DNA of 37,641 nucleotides from Nocardia salmonicida NBRC 13393 (GCF_001613085.1 NZ_BDBR01000054.1:1-37641), one strand, 5' to 3'; shown: positions 25,301-33,015, numbered from the stretch's first letter. The notes: generated from the letters alone by a model not told the origin. Numbers and translations are program-made.

Positions 25301-27450
25301 TCCCTGTTCTCCAGCAGGCACAGGATAGCTGCGACCTCCGGCACACAGGCGAGCCGGTCGGCGTACATGATCGACAGGGCCCGACCGACCGAACCGTCGC
25401 CCTGGAATCTGTGCAGTTCGCGGCCGAGCGTGGTCGGATGTCCGTCGGCGTCGACCGCGCCGCTATCCTTCAGCGCCCGGTCGGCGCGACTCAGCTCGGT
25501 GCGGAAGACCTCCATCGACCGCCGTACCGAATCCGTAGGCACCGCCCCGACCGGCTCGAAGGCCGCGGGCCAGGGGAACTCCGTGACATCATCAATTCCG
25601 CCGAGCCGGGTGGTGAGGACCAGCGACTCCAGATTCTCCCGGGTCGAGCCGGGCGGAGTGTCCTCGTCGAGCCCGGCGTACTGCTCCTTGGTGTAGAGCG
25701 GGAACACCCAGCCGGGGGACGTACGGCCGACCCGCCCCCACCGCTGCCGGATACCGGATCGGCTGTGCGGGCGCGCCCGGATGTCCTTCTGCACCAAGGC
25801 CGGGTCCCATTCGGCCTGGGTGATGAGACCGCTGTCGACCACGAATCGGACGCCCTCGACCGTCAGCGAGGTCTCGGCCAGGTTCGTGGAGACGACCACC
25901 TTGCGCCGATCGCCCTTCCGGCGCGGCTCCAGCGCGGCCTTCTTCTCGGCGGGCGTGGTCGACGCCTTCAGCGCGTAGACATCGATATCCGCACCGAGCC
26001 GACGCCGCAGCTCCTCGCAGGCGGTGTCGATCGTCTTGTAGGTGGGCAGGAAACCGAGCACATCCCCGTGGATCCCTTCCCGGTCGAGCCCCTGCACGAG
26101 ACTGACGACAAAATCGGTGAGCACGGACGGCATCTGCCTGCTCCAAGTGTTCACCGGTATCGCACCGGTGAATCGCAGGTCCTGCAATATCCTGGTCGTA
26201 GCGTGCAGGTCCTCGACCCAGCCCACCTCGCCGGGATCGACGACATCGCCGGGACCGAGCGGCGGCGCGTACCTGAACTTCCAGTGCCGGGCGGCGAATC
26301 CGACCTGGTCGCGCGAACCGTGTTGCAGCAGTGGCAGTTCCGCGGCTTCGGGCCAGTCGGCGGCGACGGGGTCGTCGAGATCGGCGAACAGCGGCATGCC
26401 GTAGCCGACGGTCTTCACCGGGTCGACGGTCTTCACTGCCGCCACGTCGGGACCACCGAAGTACTCCTGATAGAATCCCGCGTCGAAGGTGGCCGAGGTG
26501 ATGATCACCCGCAGGTGCGGGTAGTTGTGCAGATTCCGCCGCAGATATCCGATGATGAAGTCGATATTGGTGCTGCGTTCGTGCGCCTCGTCGACGATTA
26601 CCGTGCCGATCCGGCTGAGTCTGCCCTCGCGCAGCCAGTTGATCATGGTGCCGTCCGTGACGTAGATCAGCTGGCACGCCTCGTTGTGGTTGCGGTCGCC
26701 CCTCACTTGGTAGCCGACCGGGAACCCGGCCCCGACTCCCCTGGCGCCGGACAGCTGGGTACCGACGAAGGTCGCCACGCCGGTCGCGGCCTGCACGCGC
26801 GGCTCGGTCACCACGATCGGACCGAGTGAGGCGAGGTCGAACATCCCGTCGCGCGGTGGCTCGATCCCGAGTCGGGCCAGGTCGGTCCCGATCGGCGGAT
26901 CCATCAGCCGATACGGCGCGAAGGTCGATTTCCCGGTGCCCGTCCCGGCTTTCAGCACCACCACCTGTTTGTGCCGCAGAAGTTCGAGGATTTCCACGAT
27001 GTGCGCATCGGTCATCCCGAATTCGAAGGCGGCGAGATCGGCGCCCCCGGGCCGTGCTTCGTGCAGGGCGGGCAGCGCGCCCAGCCCGCCGAGCGGTCCG
27101 CGCGGGTCGGCCGCGTCGCGCACCGAGCCCAGGGTGCGGATCGCGATGTGCGCGACGGCGATGCCCTGGATATTGCTCCGATGGCTGCGCCGGTGGTCTT
27201 CGCATCGGTCCGACCGGGACTCGCCGCGGTCGATGCGGCCCAGCGCCCACTGTTCGTTGTAGACGAAACGTTCTGTGCGCTCGGTGAGTTCGCCTTCGAG
27301 CTCCCCGGTAGACTCGCCCGCCTCGCGGGCGGCACCGATGCGGGTTTCGAGCTCGCGCAGCTCGCGACGGCAGTCCTTGCAGGCGACCGCGCGCATCAGC
27401 GAGCGCGCCGCCCCGCGCACCGGGGCCGGGATCTGTTCCTCGACGTTCAC
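22303..27450 (-). CDS. Giant DEAH-box (HrpA-like) RNA helicase with Cys clusters and two S1 domains
   Basis: A 1715-residue protein. GTG 27450 is chosen because it overlaps the upstream stop (GTGA) like the other junctions of this operon; GTG 27459 is the alternative. The N-terminus has CKDC (C24, C27) and CEDHRRSH (about 83-90), a possible zinc site. The helicase core follows: Walker A GTGTGKST (169-176), DEAH (287-290) and motif VI QRWGRVGR (569-576), as in HrpA/DEAH RNA helicases. A second cysteine cluster (CGACDACRSGRDTDC) lies near 1035-1050. Two S1 RNA-binding domains lie near 1450-1600 (ELTGVVDRFERFGALISIG and DLVACTVRNVTEHRVFAVLG), followed by a Pro-rich linker and a short C-terminal domain. 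HrpA-type helicases act on structured RNA or ribosomes. The size, extra domains and chaperone partners make this unlike housekeeping HrpA. Confidence 0.88.
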   Translation of the reverse strand: MNVEEQIPAPVRGAARSLMRAVACKDCRRELRELETRIGAAREAGESTGELEGELTERTERFVYNEQWALGRIDRGESRSDRCEDHRRSHRSNIQGIAVAHIAIRTLGSVRDAADPRGPLGGLGALPALHEARPGGADLAAFEFGMTDAHIVEILELLRHKQVVVLKAGTGTGKSTFAPYRLMDPPIGTDLARLGIEPPRDGMFDLASLGPIVVTEPRVQAATGVATFVGTQLSGARGVGAGFPVGYQVRGDRNHNEACQLIYVTDGTMINWLREGRLSRIGTVIVDEAHERSTNIDFIIGYLRRNLHNYPHLRVIITSATFDAGFYQEYFGGPDVAAVKTVDPVKTVGYGMPLFADLDDPVAADWPEAAELPLLQHGSRDQVGFAARHWKFRYAPPLGPGDVVDPGEVGWVEDLHATTRILQDLRFTGAIPVNTWSRQMPSVLTDFVVSLVQGLDREGIHGDVLGFLPTYKTIDTACEELRRRLGADIDVYALKASTTPAEKKAALEPRRKGDRRKVVVSTNLAETSLTVEGVRFVVDSGLITQAEWDPALVQKDIRARPHSRSGIRQRWGRVGRTSPGWVFPLYTKEQYAGLDEDTPPGSTRENLESLVLTTRLGGIDDVTEFPWPAAFEPVGAVPTDSVRRSMEVFRTELSRADRALKDSGAVDADGHPTTLGRELHRFQGDGSVGRALSIMYADRLACVPEVAAILCLLENRDNKPLLTEFADSVLEDSCSWADEYRLDAALRHRGLAGFATDEAHLALLIMAAWERADPDTVPWQDSAKRQRWCSQWYVGAELLAAAASTRQDIIGMLSPAMKEATKRFVEPALLDRARLCISLGFKGYRYRRVEQNYVRVGAAADGDNVVLDDRVLAGRAVEEFIPLCRKGGRSGGPSVVSGIVEVTLPRGEGAGIAETGGAVSAMTLLTEAARRCRADPARDVALEILALFPVGQRMKLVSGGRHAVVSSADIGDVIAPFAREPKPEGGRLARLRGRFDGTGSDVDATGELGSIRPGYRGDEESEQAAEFRRIDSRVDAVCGACDACRSGRDTDCDDPGQPAGPDRGDDGGELFAQWTRRLAANRELEPALRIVGEHPAPTGWYEVVGYEYRDGHWEVLIELDWRPSTYVGDPAAQPGTASGDVAIVRVGPTTADHQGPVRLFYRVDRPGRFVLREAERGHERQEDFGQVAVSLDREHTAQLAQLKLGAVFTATVIAARSAGCFTITLLEVLRRHVDTALSITTQVGDDRAPGGARTARLLPGVVHSRPNGRGRFQIRLLHQDSRSGVQHVFGYPVVELPVGRGGVPAPGTPVLMELGSAGRVQLDVAGKPRSAVEKICAAGTIRLVDSGDRAATALPGGAKVTALAGSAVSRACATALAALDDSADWLNEVWTFWARTHHRQPVWSTGLLPSTDTSEREVLIPQRLDDHNGGEQVQQFDRFVESYQEGSELTGVVDRFERFGALISIGTSLHGRLATGNIARFWIDSPASVLTIGERIAVRVVGIDREKRTVELSRKELTPEPYEYAKAACKRGDLVACTVRNVTEHRVFAVLGAGIQGSIPRRDFTQDSAQLPQLVSRGDQLVALIRGFNDDHRSLDLVVKGVPAGSEPTFVPVNNWIGPSDDSAPAEQPPAQPPAPASPAAKPRKQPEQDVPDPVAETPQARVCDVRDGCVVTDLGGGRFRIRSEHGATIEVDADDYRSDARPLHWLRAHGEATR

Positions 27451-28436
27451 GCGTACCACCCCGTTCCGTACCGGTATTCGCCCGCCGTGCCGGACTGCGC
27501 CGGGTGGCGCCGGAAGTACACCGGTGTCACTGCGAGGCTGCCCGGGCAGGCGATCTGGTGTTCGGCCACCGCTCGGTAGAAGCCGACGACCGCGGGCTCG
27601 AGCCCGGTCTGGAAGAGCTCGATGTGCACGCGCCGTCGTCCCCTGTCGGTCAGCTCGTCGAGCTGGTCGCGACTGGTGGCATAGACGTAGTCGTCGGTCT
27701 CGGCGGCCGCGCGCGGCATCGAGACCTCGACATTGCGCAGCCAGGCCCCGTCCACGATCGCGTCCATCTCGGCATGCCGGATCGAGAGCAGTGCCAGCCG
27801 CAGCTCGAGGTCATTGTGTTCGGGCCGCTGCGCCGCCATCCGCCCGGCCCGGAACGGAAACCCTTGCCGCGCACGGGATCCGTCGCGGTACGCCACCGGC
27901 ACCTCCACGCGCGCGCCGTCGAGTCCGACGTGTTTGCGCAGGACTTCGGTGATCGTCGCATTGTGGATCCCGCTCGGCGAGATCGCGGTCGGCGACAGCC
28001 CGCCCGCGCATTCGAGGGCGGTCCGCACCTGCGCTTCGAACCGCTGTTCCACCGCCCGCCGCCCCTTGGCCCCGTCGGGTGATCGCCAGGCCACGGCCGG
28101 TGCCGCGACCACGCCGGTGCCGGACAGTCGTGGCGTCGCTCCCCCTTCCAGCGGCAACCGGACGGTGAACAGCATCCGGTCGGCACTGCCCGGGACCGGC
28201 GCGCGGACCGCACCGACATGGTCCGGCCTATGCACGCGCACCTCGGCGCCGCGCCAGATCTCCTGGAAGACCCAAGTTTCCAGCTGCGTCGACAGCGCTT
28301 CGTAGCGCACGACATCGTGCCGGTCACCCGGTGCGGCCTTGCGTGCCCGGGCGGCCGCCGATTCGATATCGGCGACGAGGGTGCGCCGCGCGGCATCGAG
28401 TGTCAACACGACCGAGAACACCGTTTCCACTGTCAC
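27447..28436 (-). CDS. Protein of unknown function in the helicase-chaperone operon
   Basis: A 329-residue protein. The GTG at 28436 overlaps the stop of the upstream gene (GTGA, 28433-28436); a second GTG two codons later is possible. I do not recognise a family. It has an N-terminal helical section (about 10-60), two segments rich in strands (VRVHRPDHVGAV, LFTVRLPLEG), a middle AVEQRFEAQVRTALECAGG helix and a C-terminal region ending in a Tyr-rich tail. There is no signal peptide, membrane segment or obvious catalytic motif. Its stop overlaps the helicase start by 4 bp, so it is expected at similar levels to the helicase and probably binds it or shares its substrate. The long open frame continuing upstream on this strand is the antisense-like shadow of the neighbouring gene and was excluded. 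Confidence 0.75.
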   Translation of the reverse strand: MTVETVFSVVLTLDAARRTLVADIESAAARARKAAPGDRHDVVRYEALSTQLETWVFQEIWRGAEVRVHRPDHVGAVRAPVPGSADRMLFTVRLPLEGGATPRLSGTGVVAAPAVAWRSPDGAKGRRAVEQRFEAQVRTALECAGGLSPTAISPSGIHNATITEVLRKHVGLDGARVEVPVAYRDGSRARQGFPFRAGRMAAQRPEHNDLELRLALLSIRHAEMDAIVDGAWLRNVEVSMPRAAAETDDYVYATSRDQLDELTDRGRRRVHIELFQTGLEPAVVGFYRAVAEHQIACPGSLAVTPVYFRRHPAQSGTAGEYRYGTGWYA

Positions 28437-29974
28437 GCCCGCGCGGTCCGTCCTGCGAGAAGTTTCGATTCCACCGCTTTGTCCAGTTCTTCGAGGCGAT
28501 CGGGGCAGGTCATGACGAGGACGTCGGGTGGGATCGGCGGCAGTTCGACACCGGTCGGCACCACCAGCACTGTCCGGTTCTTCTCGGCCTCGACGGCTAG
28601 TCGCGCCAGGGTGGCTGCGGTGACGAAGGTCCGGGCGTACACCGTCAATTCCGCACTCGCGGTGATCGTTTCCTCGGTCCAGGGCAGCGGATTCCCGGCG
28701 GTGAGCCCGCTGAACCGCACCGCCCCCCACTCCGGGTCGACCTGCCAGTCGACACCGACCACCAGGTCCTCCACCACTCGCGCCGACCCGTCCGCGGCGG
28801 CGGAATCGGTCGAATTCAACCGCCGGAACAGCATTCCCAGCATGATCGCCACCCGGCACACCTCGGCCTCGGCCTGCCGGGCGTCGCGGTCGCGCCAGTC
28901 GGCACCACCGGTCAGAATCGAGGAGGTCTGGCTCGACGTGGCCAGCAGATAGTCGAGCTCGATCGCCCGCCACACATCCGCCAGCAGCGCGTAGCAGAAG
29001 CGTTCCGGCGTCGCGACACCCGCCGCGACCGCCGCGTCGACGCGGCGGCGCAGATCCGGCGGCATCGGCGTGACCGCCCGGAACAGCAGGCGGGCCTCGG
29101 CCGGACTGATCGCGGCCGGATCCTCGGCGCCCACCTCGAATCCGGCCGCGCGCGCGAACCGCCGCAGAGCCGCCGGAACCCGCATCTCCGGGTGGCCGCG
29201 GTAGTCGGCCTCGATGGTCAGCGGGTTGCCCGACCGGGTGACCCCGGCCGCGGTGAGTCTGGCGGGCCGATCGAAGCGGATCTCCATGGTGCCGCCGCTG
29301 TGGTAGGCGTCGCACAGCATCAGCGCGGCCAGCGCGCGGTTTCCCTCGTGGGTCGCCACATGGGCCACCTCGCAGGTCTGCCAGGCGAGCACGCTCATGC
29401 CGTCGATTCCGGAATCTTGGGCGAACGCCGCCAGACCCACGATCACGTTCTGGCAGGCCACCCGCACCGGACGGACGACGAAGTCGCGCGGCCGTTTCGA
29501 CCTGCCCAGGTACGCCACGTCGTAGGCGGGGCCGATCTCGTCCAGCATGCGCGTCAAGCCCTGCTGTCGGGCCGCCAGTTCCGCCACCACCGAGGCCACG
29601 TACGCGCCCGCCGCGGTGTCGAGCAGCTCCGCCTGGTGTTGCGGGCGGTCCAGACCGATGTGCCACCGCACGACCGCGCCGGCGCCCGGCAGGTCGGGAC
29701 GGTCCGCCGGTGCCGCCACCACGCACGCGAACGACTCGTCGTCGACCGGCAGCAGCGGAAACAGGTTGTCGGGCAACGGCCATGCCGTCGCCGCCGCCGT
29801 GTTTTGTGCCCATTCCACACTCGTCGGTGACGTGGGATCCGGACCCGGCCGATACGCCAGGTCCGGGAGCTCGGCCACCGCCAGCGCACACGCAGCAGAC
29901 AAACCTGATGGCACGATCAAGCCTCGTTGCTGAAAGTAACGGTCGATGTCAGGAGCCTCGGGACCCTCATCCAC
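28433..29974 (-). CDS. SMI1/KNR4-like N-terminal domain protein, first gene of the helicase-chaperone operon
   Basis: A 513-residue cytoplasmic protein. GTG 29974 is chosen because AAAGGA lies 7 nt upstream; an upstream TTG has no site. The first 140 residues look like an SMI1/KNR4 (SUKH) domain: the short IDRYFQQRGLIVP start, then PDNLFPLLPVDDESFACVV and VVRWHIGLDRPQHQ. The rest (RPVRVACQNVIVGLAAFAQD, CEVAHVATHEGNRALAAL, GGTMEIRFD) is a conserved-looking region of unknown function. SUKH domains occur widely in immunity and sensor proteins. As the promoter-proximal gene, with a divergent nuclease-like gene next door, it could be a sensor or inhibitor for the system. The function is not known. 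Confidence 0.7.
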   Translation of the reverse strand: MDEGPEAPDIDRYFQQRGLIVPSGLSAACALAVAELPDLAYRPGPDPTSPTSVEWAQNTAAATAWPLPDNLFPLLPVDDESFACVVAAPADRPDLPGAGAVVRWHIGLDRPQHQAELLDTAAGAYVASVVAELAARQQGLTRMLDEIGPAYDVAYLGRSKRPRDFVVRPVRVACQNVIVGLAAFAQDSGIDGMSVLAWQTCEVAHVATHEGNRALAALMLCDAYHSGGTMEIRFDRPARLTAAGVTRSGNPLTIEADYRGHPEMRVPAALRRFARAAGFEVGAEDPAAISPAEARLLFRAVTPMPPDLRRRVDAAVAAGVATPERFCYALLADVWRAIELDYLLATSSQTSSILTGGADWRDRDARQAEAEVCRVAIMLGMLFRRLNSTDSAAADGSARVVEDLVVGVDWQVDPEWGAVRFSGLTAGNPLPWTEETITASAELTVYARTFVTAATLARLAVEAEKNRTVLVVPTGVELPPIPPDVLVMTCPDRLEELDKAVESKLLAGRTARA

Positions 29975-30047
29975 CCCGAATTCCTTTCTCGCTGAAGAGA
30001 TATCAAAACTGTAGCTGTGAGTATGCCGACTGTCACGAGATCGCAAT

Positions 30048-30065
30048 ATGTCAGATCATTGACAT
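30048..30065. promoter_or_regulatory. 18-bp palindrome in the divergent promoter region
   Basis: ATGTCA-GATCAT-TGACAT, with perfect 6-bp arms, lies between the start of the helicase-chaperone operon (29974, minus) and the EndoU-like gene (30140, plus). It is a good candidate operator for joint control of both transcripts. No regulator gene is adjacent. Confidence 0.4.
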
Positions 30066-30139
30066 CTCGCCGACGATCCGATTCTCGACGCCGCCGCGCG
30101 GGGCATACTGGGACGCGGGGCTGAACGGGAGGTAACACC

Positions 30140-30781
30140 ATGGCCTGTGGCAACACCGATGTATCGCGCGCCGGGCTGGCCAGCGCGCCGACGAGTCCGT
30201 CGCACCCGGCGCCGGTGGTGACCGGTGCGCCGGCGCCGAGTGTGGTCGCCGGGCTGGCCGCGACCGCCCTTCGCGAGACCGCGCAGATGCTGGCCAGATT
30301 CACCCAGCCCGACCACATTCTGGGTGGTGAGATCAAACAGAGAACGAAGAGGAACGGCGAACCGGTGATCCGCGACGGCCACCCGATCTGGACCCTGGGC
30401 GGCATGCACTACCTGCCGTCGTCTCGCCTCGCCGTCAACCGGGTCCTCACCTTCACCAAGGACGACAGCAAGACAGAGGCGGTCTATCTCGAAGTCGTTA
30501 CCCCCGACGGCGTCACCCACAAGTCCGGGACGGAAGAAGACGGCATCCGCCACACCACGTTCGACCCGGAGCTGACCGCCCTCGAAGTACTCGTGGACAT
30601 TGTCTCCGCGTTCGACAACGCGACGATCGGGCCTCCTGGCAGGTATGGAAACTCCCAGTGGACCGGCAAGGCCGCGTCCGGAATCACCATCGAGGGCTAC
30701 TGCACCCCCGACGGGCGAATTGTGACCGCCTACCCCGAGTGGGACGACACCACCACGCTGCATATCCCGCACGAGCCCTGA
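30140..30781 (+). CDS. EndoU-like nuclease domain protein
   Basis: A 213-residue protein; ATG 30140 follows GGGAGG with good spacing. After a 50-residue Ala/Pro-rich N-terminus with no clear signal peptide, the rest fits bacterial EndoU (PF14436-type) nucleases: H59 in DHILGG, H90 in GGMHY, K177 in WTGKAASGI and the closing DGRIVTAYPEW (T196, Y198). EndoU enzymes use two His and a Lys to cleave RNA and usually form the tip of secreted polymorphic toxins. Here the domain stands alone without a secretion or pre-toxin part, and no obvious immunity gene follows. It is divergent from the helicase-chaperone operon, with a palindrome between them, so it may be an intracellular effector of that system. 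An insertion between the two histidines is longer than I expect for the family. Confidence 0.6.
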   Translation: MACGNTDVSRAGLASAPTSPSHPAPVVTGAPAPSVVAGLAATALRETAQMLARFTQPDHILGGEIKQRTKRNGEPVIRDGHPIWTLGGMHYLPSSRLAVNRVLTFTKDDSKTEAVYLEVVTPDGVTHKSGTEEDGIRHTTFDPELTALEVLVDIVSAFDNATIGPPGRYGNSQWTGKAASGITIEGYCTPDGRIVTAYPEWDDTTTLHIPHEP

Positions 30782-30816
30782 CGATTTCAGCACGCCGCCA
30801 CGCGGGCGCCCGTTGC

Positions 30817-30822
30817 TACAAT
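30817..30822 (+). promoter_or_regulatory. -10 element of a probable leaderless transcript
   Basis: TACAAT ends 7 nt before the GTG at 30830. Transcription would start at or next to the start codon, so the mRNA would be leaderless, which is common in actinobacteria. There is no ribosome binding site before this GTG, in agreement. No clear -35 is visible. Confidence 0.5.
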
Positions 30823-30829
30823 CGGCCGG

Positions 30830-31798
30830 GTGCAAGCTGGCGAATTCGAGGAAGTCAAGACCGCCGAGTCTGTTTTCGGTGAGCTGAAATTACTCAAGCG
30901 CGGCCACGGCCTCCATGCCGCCGATATCGCCGTCCGCATGGGCCCGGCCCTCCGCGCGGTATGCGGTGTGGCGGAGTCGGATTCCCCGGGCGACGCACGC
31001 CGGAAACTGGTGCGCCGCCTCAGCGAAGAATGCGCGCTGCTACCCGAGACGCTGCGCGACGCCGCCCGCACCGCGCTCGCCGTCGAGACCGCAGACCGCG
31101 CCACCCCGCACGCCTTCCTCAACCAGCGCGTCCAGGACCTCGCGACCCGCATCGATCGCGAGCCACGCACCGCACTGCGGCGGATCGACCACGCCTTCCG
31201 GATACTCGCCGAATCCCTCGCACACACCGAGACGGTCCGACCGGCTACCGGATACCGCTGGCACACCGAGCGATTGAGTACCGAACTCAAGCTGGATCAC
31301 GAGCCGCCCCGACTCATAGAGAACAGGCGGATCGTCGCCACGGTGCCCGCGCTCGACGAGATCGTCATCCCGTACAGCGCACCACGAGACGACGCGGACG
31401 AAACGCTCACCGCGATGGTTCGGCGCGGTGGCGAGATCGTCGACCGTCACCGGATCTCCCGCTCGCACGTCCAATTCAGGATCCGCCTGGCGCGGACACT
31501 GACCGAAGGCGACCGCCACGACCTCACCACCGAGGTCGAGCTGTACCGCCGCGAACAACTGGGCACCTACTGCGTGATCACCCCCTGGCGCCCCTGCCAC
31601 GCCTTCCGGATCCGGATCGCCTTCGGAAATTTCCCTGTGCCACAGTCGGTCTGGCGCATCGACGGGATACCACCGGTCGCTCTGCGTGACAACGAATCCA
31701 GCGGTGAGCTGCTGCGGCCCGGCCCCGCCGGGACCGTCGACGCCGAGTTCGTCGCGCTGCGGCCGTCGATGAGCTACGGAATCGGATGGGCCCTCTGA
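30830..31798 (+). CDS. Unknown protein, paralogue-like partner of the next gene
   Basis: A 322-residue soluble protein starting at a GTG directly downstream of a TACAAT box. The N-terminal 110 residues (LKLLKRGHGLHAADIAVRMG, then LVRRLSEECALLP) form a helical domain I have seen in other actinobacterial proteins but cannot name. The C-terminal half (about 185-322) is strand-rich: RRGGEIVDRHRISRSHVQF, CVITPWRPCHAFRI and VWRIDGIPPVAL, ending in a YGIGWAL motif. This C-terminal part has the same order of motifs as the next gene's product. The genes overlap by 13 bp and are co-transcribed. The function is unknown. Confidence 0.75.
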   Translation: MQAGEFEEVKTAESVFGELKLLKRGHGLHAADIAVRMGPALRAVCGVAESDSPGDARRKLVRRLSEECALLPETLRDAARTALAVETADRATPHAFLNQRVQDLATRIDREPRTALRRIDHAFRILAESLAHTETVRPATGYRWHTERLSTELKLDHEPPRLIENRRIVATVPALDEIVIPYSAPRDDADETLTAMVRRGGEIVDRHRISRSHVQFRIRLARTLTEGDRHDLTTEVELYRREQLGTYCVITPWRPCHAFRIRIAFGNFPVPQSVWRIDGIPPVALRDNESSGELLRPGPAGTVDAEFVALRPSMSYGIGWAL

Positions 31799-32721
31799 GC
31801 ACAGCGCAGGCCACCGGCGAGCTCCTGACCCGGATTCTCAGCGAAACACCGGCCTACCGGCGACAGTGGGCCACCGCGGGTAAACGCCTCCGCTCGCACA
31901 GTCCGGCACCGGCCGCGGTGTCGCGGGTGATCGCCCACTATCTGTGGAACGCGGGCGAATTCCCCGACACCGATATCGACCTGCCCCGCAAACTCCGCGA
32001 CCGGATCCGACGTGCCCTGTCCGGCAGTGCACTGACCGGGCAGACGCTCGAATGGTTCATCGGCGCCTTCGAAATGACCGAGGACCACGCGCAGAAGCTC
32101 TGGTCGGTCTACTCGGGTGAGGAAGCCTCCTCACGGCAGAGTATTTCCGATATCGTCCCAGTTCAGCGTCCTATGGCCCGGCCGCAATGGCATCGCACGA
32201 TGACGCTGTTCGAGCGATATACCTTCGCCGCCGATGGTTCCTATCGGCTCCGGCACACGCTGCAGGTGATCCAGGCGCTCGAAGATCACGTCGACTTTTA
32301 TCTTTTCAACCACGAACCGTATGCCGACCGCATCCAGGTCATGCACGGCGGCGCCGTCGGCCGCCATCACGACTACGGATTCGGGCTGTCCAGCGACGAG
32401 ATAACCCTCGGCAGACCGTTGCTCACTGGTCAGCGGATGACCCTCGAATACAAAACCCACTTCACCCCCGGCACGCATTTCCCCCGCGAAGTCCGCCGCG
32501 CGGTACGCGCACGGGCCGAAAACCTCGACTTCGCCATCCAATTCCCGCGTCGGCGGCGACCACCCGCGATCTGGTTCTGCGCCTGGCCCGATCACCTCGA
32601 GGGCGAACCCGTCCACGAGGAGCCGCTCGACATCGTCGACGGCGCCGCACATCGGTTCCTCCCGTTCGCCCAGCACTGCGTGCTCGGGTTCCGATGGGAA
32701 TGGGCGCCGGCCAGGTTCTGA
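31786..32721 (+). CDS. Unknown protein with a C-terminal domain like that of the preceding gene
   Basis: A 311-residue soluble protein; ATG 31786 lies inside the previous gene, which ends at 31798. The N-terminal 100 residues are helical (TGELLTRILSETPAYRRQW, LIAHYLWNAGEF-like region, WFIGAFEMTEDHAQKLW). From about 135 on, a strand-rich domain (RTMTLFERYTFAADGSYRL, QRMTLEYKTHFTPG, WFCAWPDHLEGEPVHEEPL, VLGFRWEW) parallels the C-terminal half of the 30830 product, so the two probably form a complex or act on the same ligand. No catalytic motif is recognised. A hairpin follows 10 bp after the stop. Confidence 0.75.
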   Translation: MGPLSTAQATGELLTRILSETPAYRRQWATAGKRLRSHSPAPAAVSRVIAHYLWNAGEFPDTDIDLPRKLRDRIRRALSGSALTGQTLEWFIGAFEMTEDHAQKLWSVYSGEEASSRQSISDIVPVQRPMARPQWHRTMTLFERYTFAADGSYRLRHTLQVIQALEDHVDFYLFNHEPYADRIQVMHGGAVGRHHDYGFGLSSDEITLGRPLLTGQRMTLEYKTHFTPGTHFPREVRRAVRARAENLDFAIQFPRRRRPPAIWFCAWPDHLEGEPVHEEPLDIVDGAAHRFLPFAQHCVLGFRWEWAPARF

Positions 32722-32730
32722 GCCCGGCCG

Positions 32731-32770
32731 CTGTGGCGCAATTGTGGCGCAAGCCGGAGCTGCGCCACAG
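32731..32770 (+). promoter_or_regulatory. Hairpin with two competing 5' arms
   Basis: CTGTGGCGCA (32731-32740) and TGTGGCGCA (32743-32751) are direct repeats, and both can pair with TGCGCCACAG (32761-32770). The inner stem has 9 bp and a 9-nt loop, the outer 10 bp and a 20-nt loop. There is no U-tract. It may end the upstream operon, or act as an attenuator or protein-binding site for the peptide gene at 32836. Confidence 0.45.
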
Positions 32771-32835
32771 CCCTGGTCTCCTCGATCCGTCCAACGATTC
32801 GCACCGGCGGGTCTCCGGTGGAAGGAGTGGAAACC

Positions 32836-32934
32836 ATGGTCGAAAGCCACAGCGTTCGTGCCAGCGCGACGGCCAAAGTGCTCAGCGCACTCGCGAAACG
32901 ACTGGTCCGTAAGCGCCGGGAAACCAGCAACTGA
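32836..32934 (+). CDS. 32-residue basic peptide, possible precursor
   Basis: A short gene with ATG 32836 and GGAG at 32824-32827. The product is strongly basic, with an amphipathic helix (TAKVLSALAKRLVRKRR) and no signal sequence or cysteine. It lies between two hairpins and immediately upstream of a second small gene and three enzyme genes in the same direction. A peptide substrate or leader role for the downstream enzymes is possible. A short gene like this could also be a chance frame, though the ribosome binding site and GC-rich third positions favour a real gene. Confidence 0.45.
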   Translation: MVESHSVRASATAKVLSALAKRLVRKRRETSN

Positions 32935-33015
32935 CCATTTCCGGCACCAATCCGGATTACCATCAATTGCCGCCCCTGATCAGGCGGCGGCGCTGATCTG
33001 ACAAAGGGGATCGCA

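Noticed and set aside
24565..26829. Very long open frame (754 codons) on the plus strand inside the helicase gene
   Set aside because: It lies antisense to the helicase core with its clear Walker A, DEAH and motif VI; the product has no recognisable domain and is rich in Arg/Gly/Pro, as expected for a shadow frame in GC-rich DNA.
28437..29891. N-terminal extension of the 27447-28436 gene up to 29891
   Set aside because: The extension is Arg/Gly/Pro-rich and overlaps the SMI1-like gene in another frame; the GTGA overlap at 28433-28436 gives a natural start.
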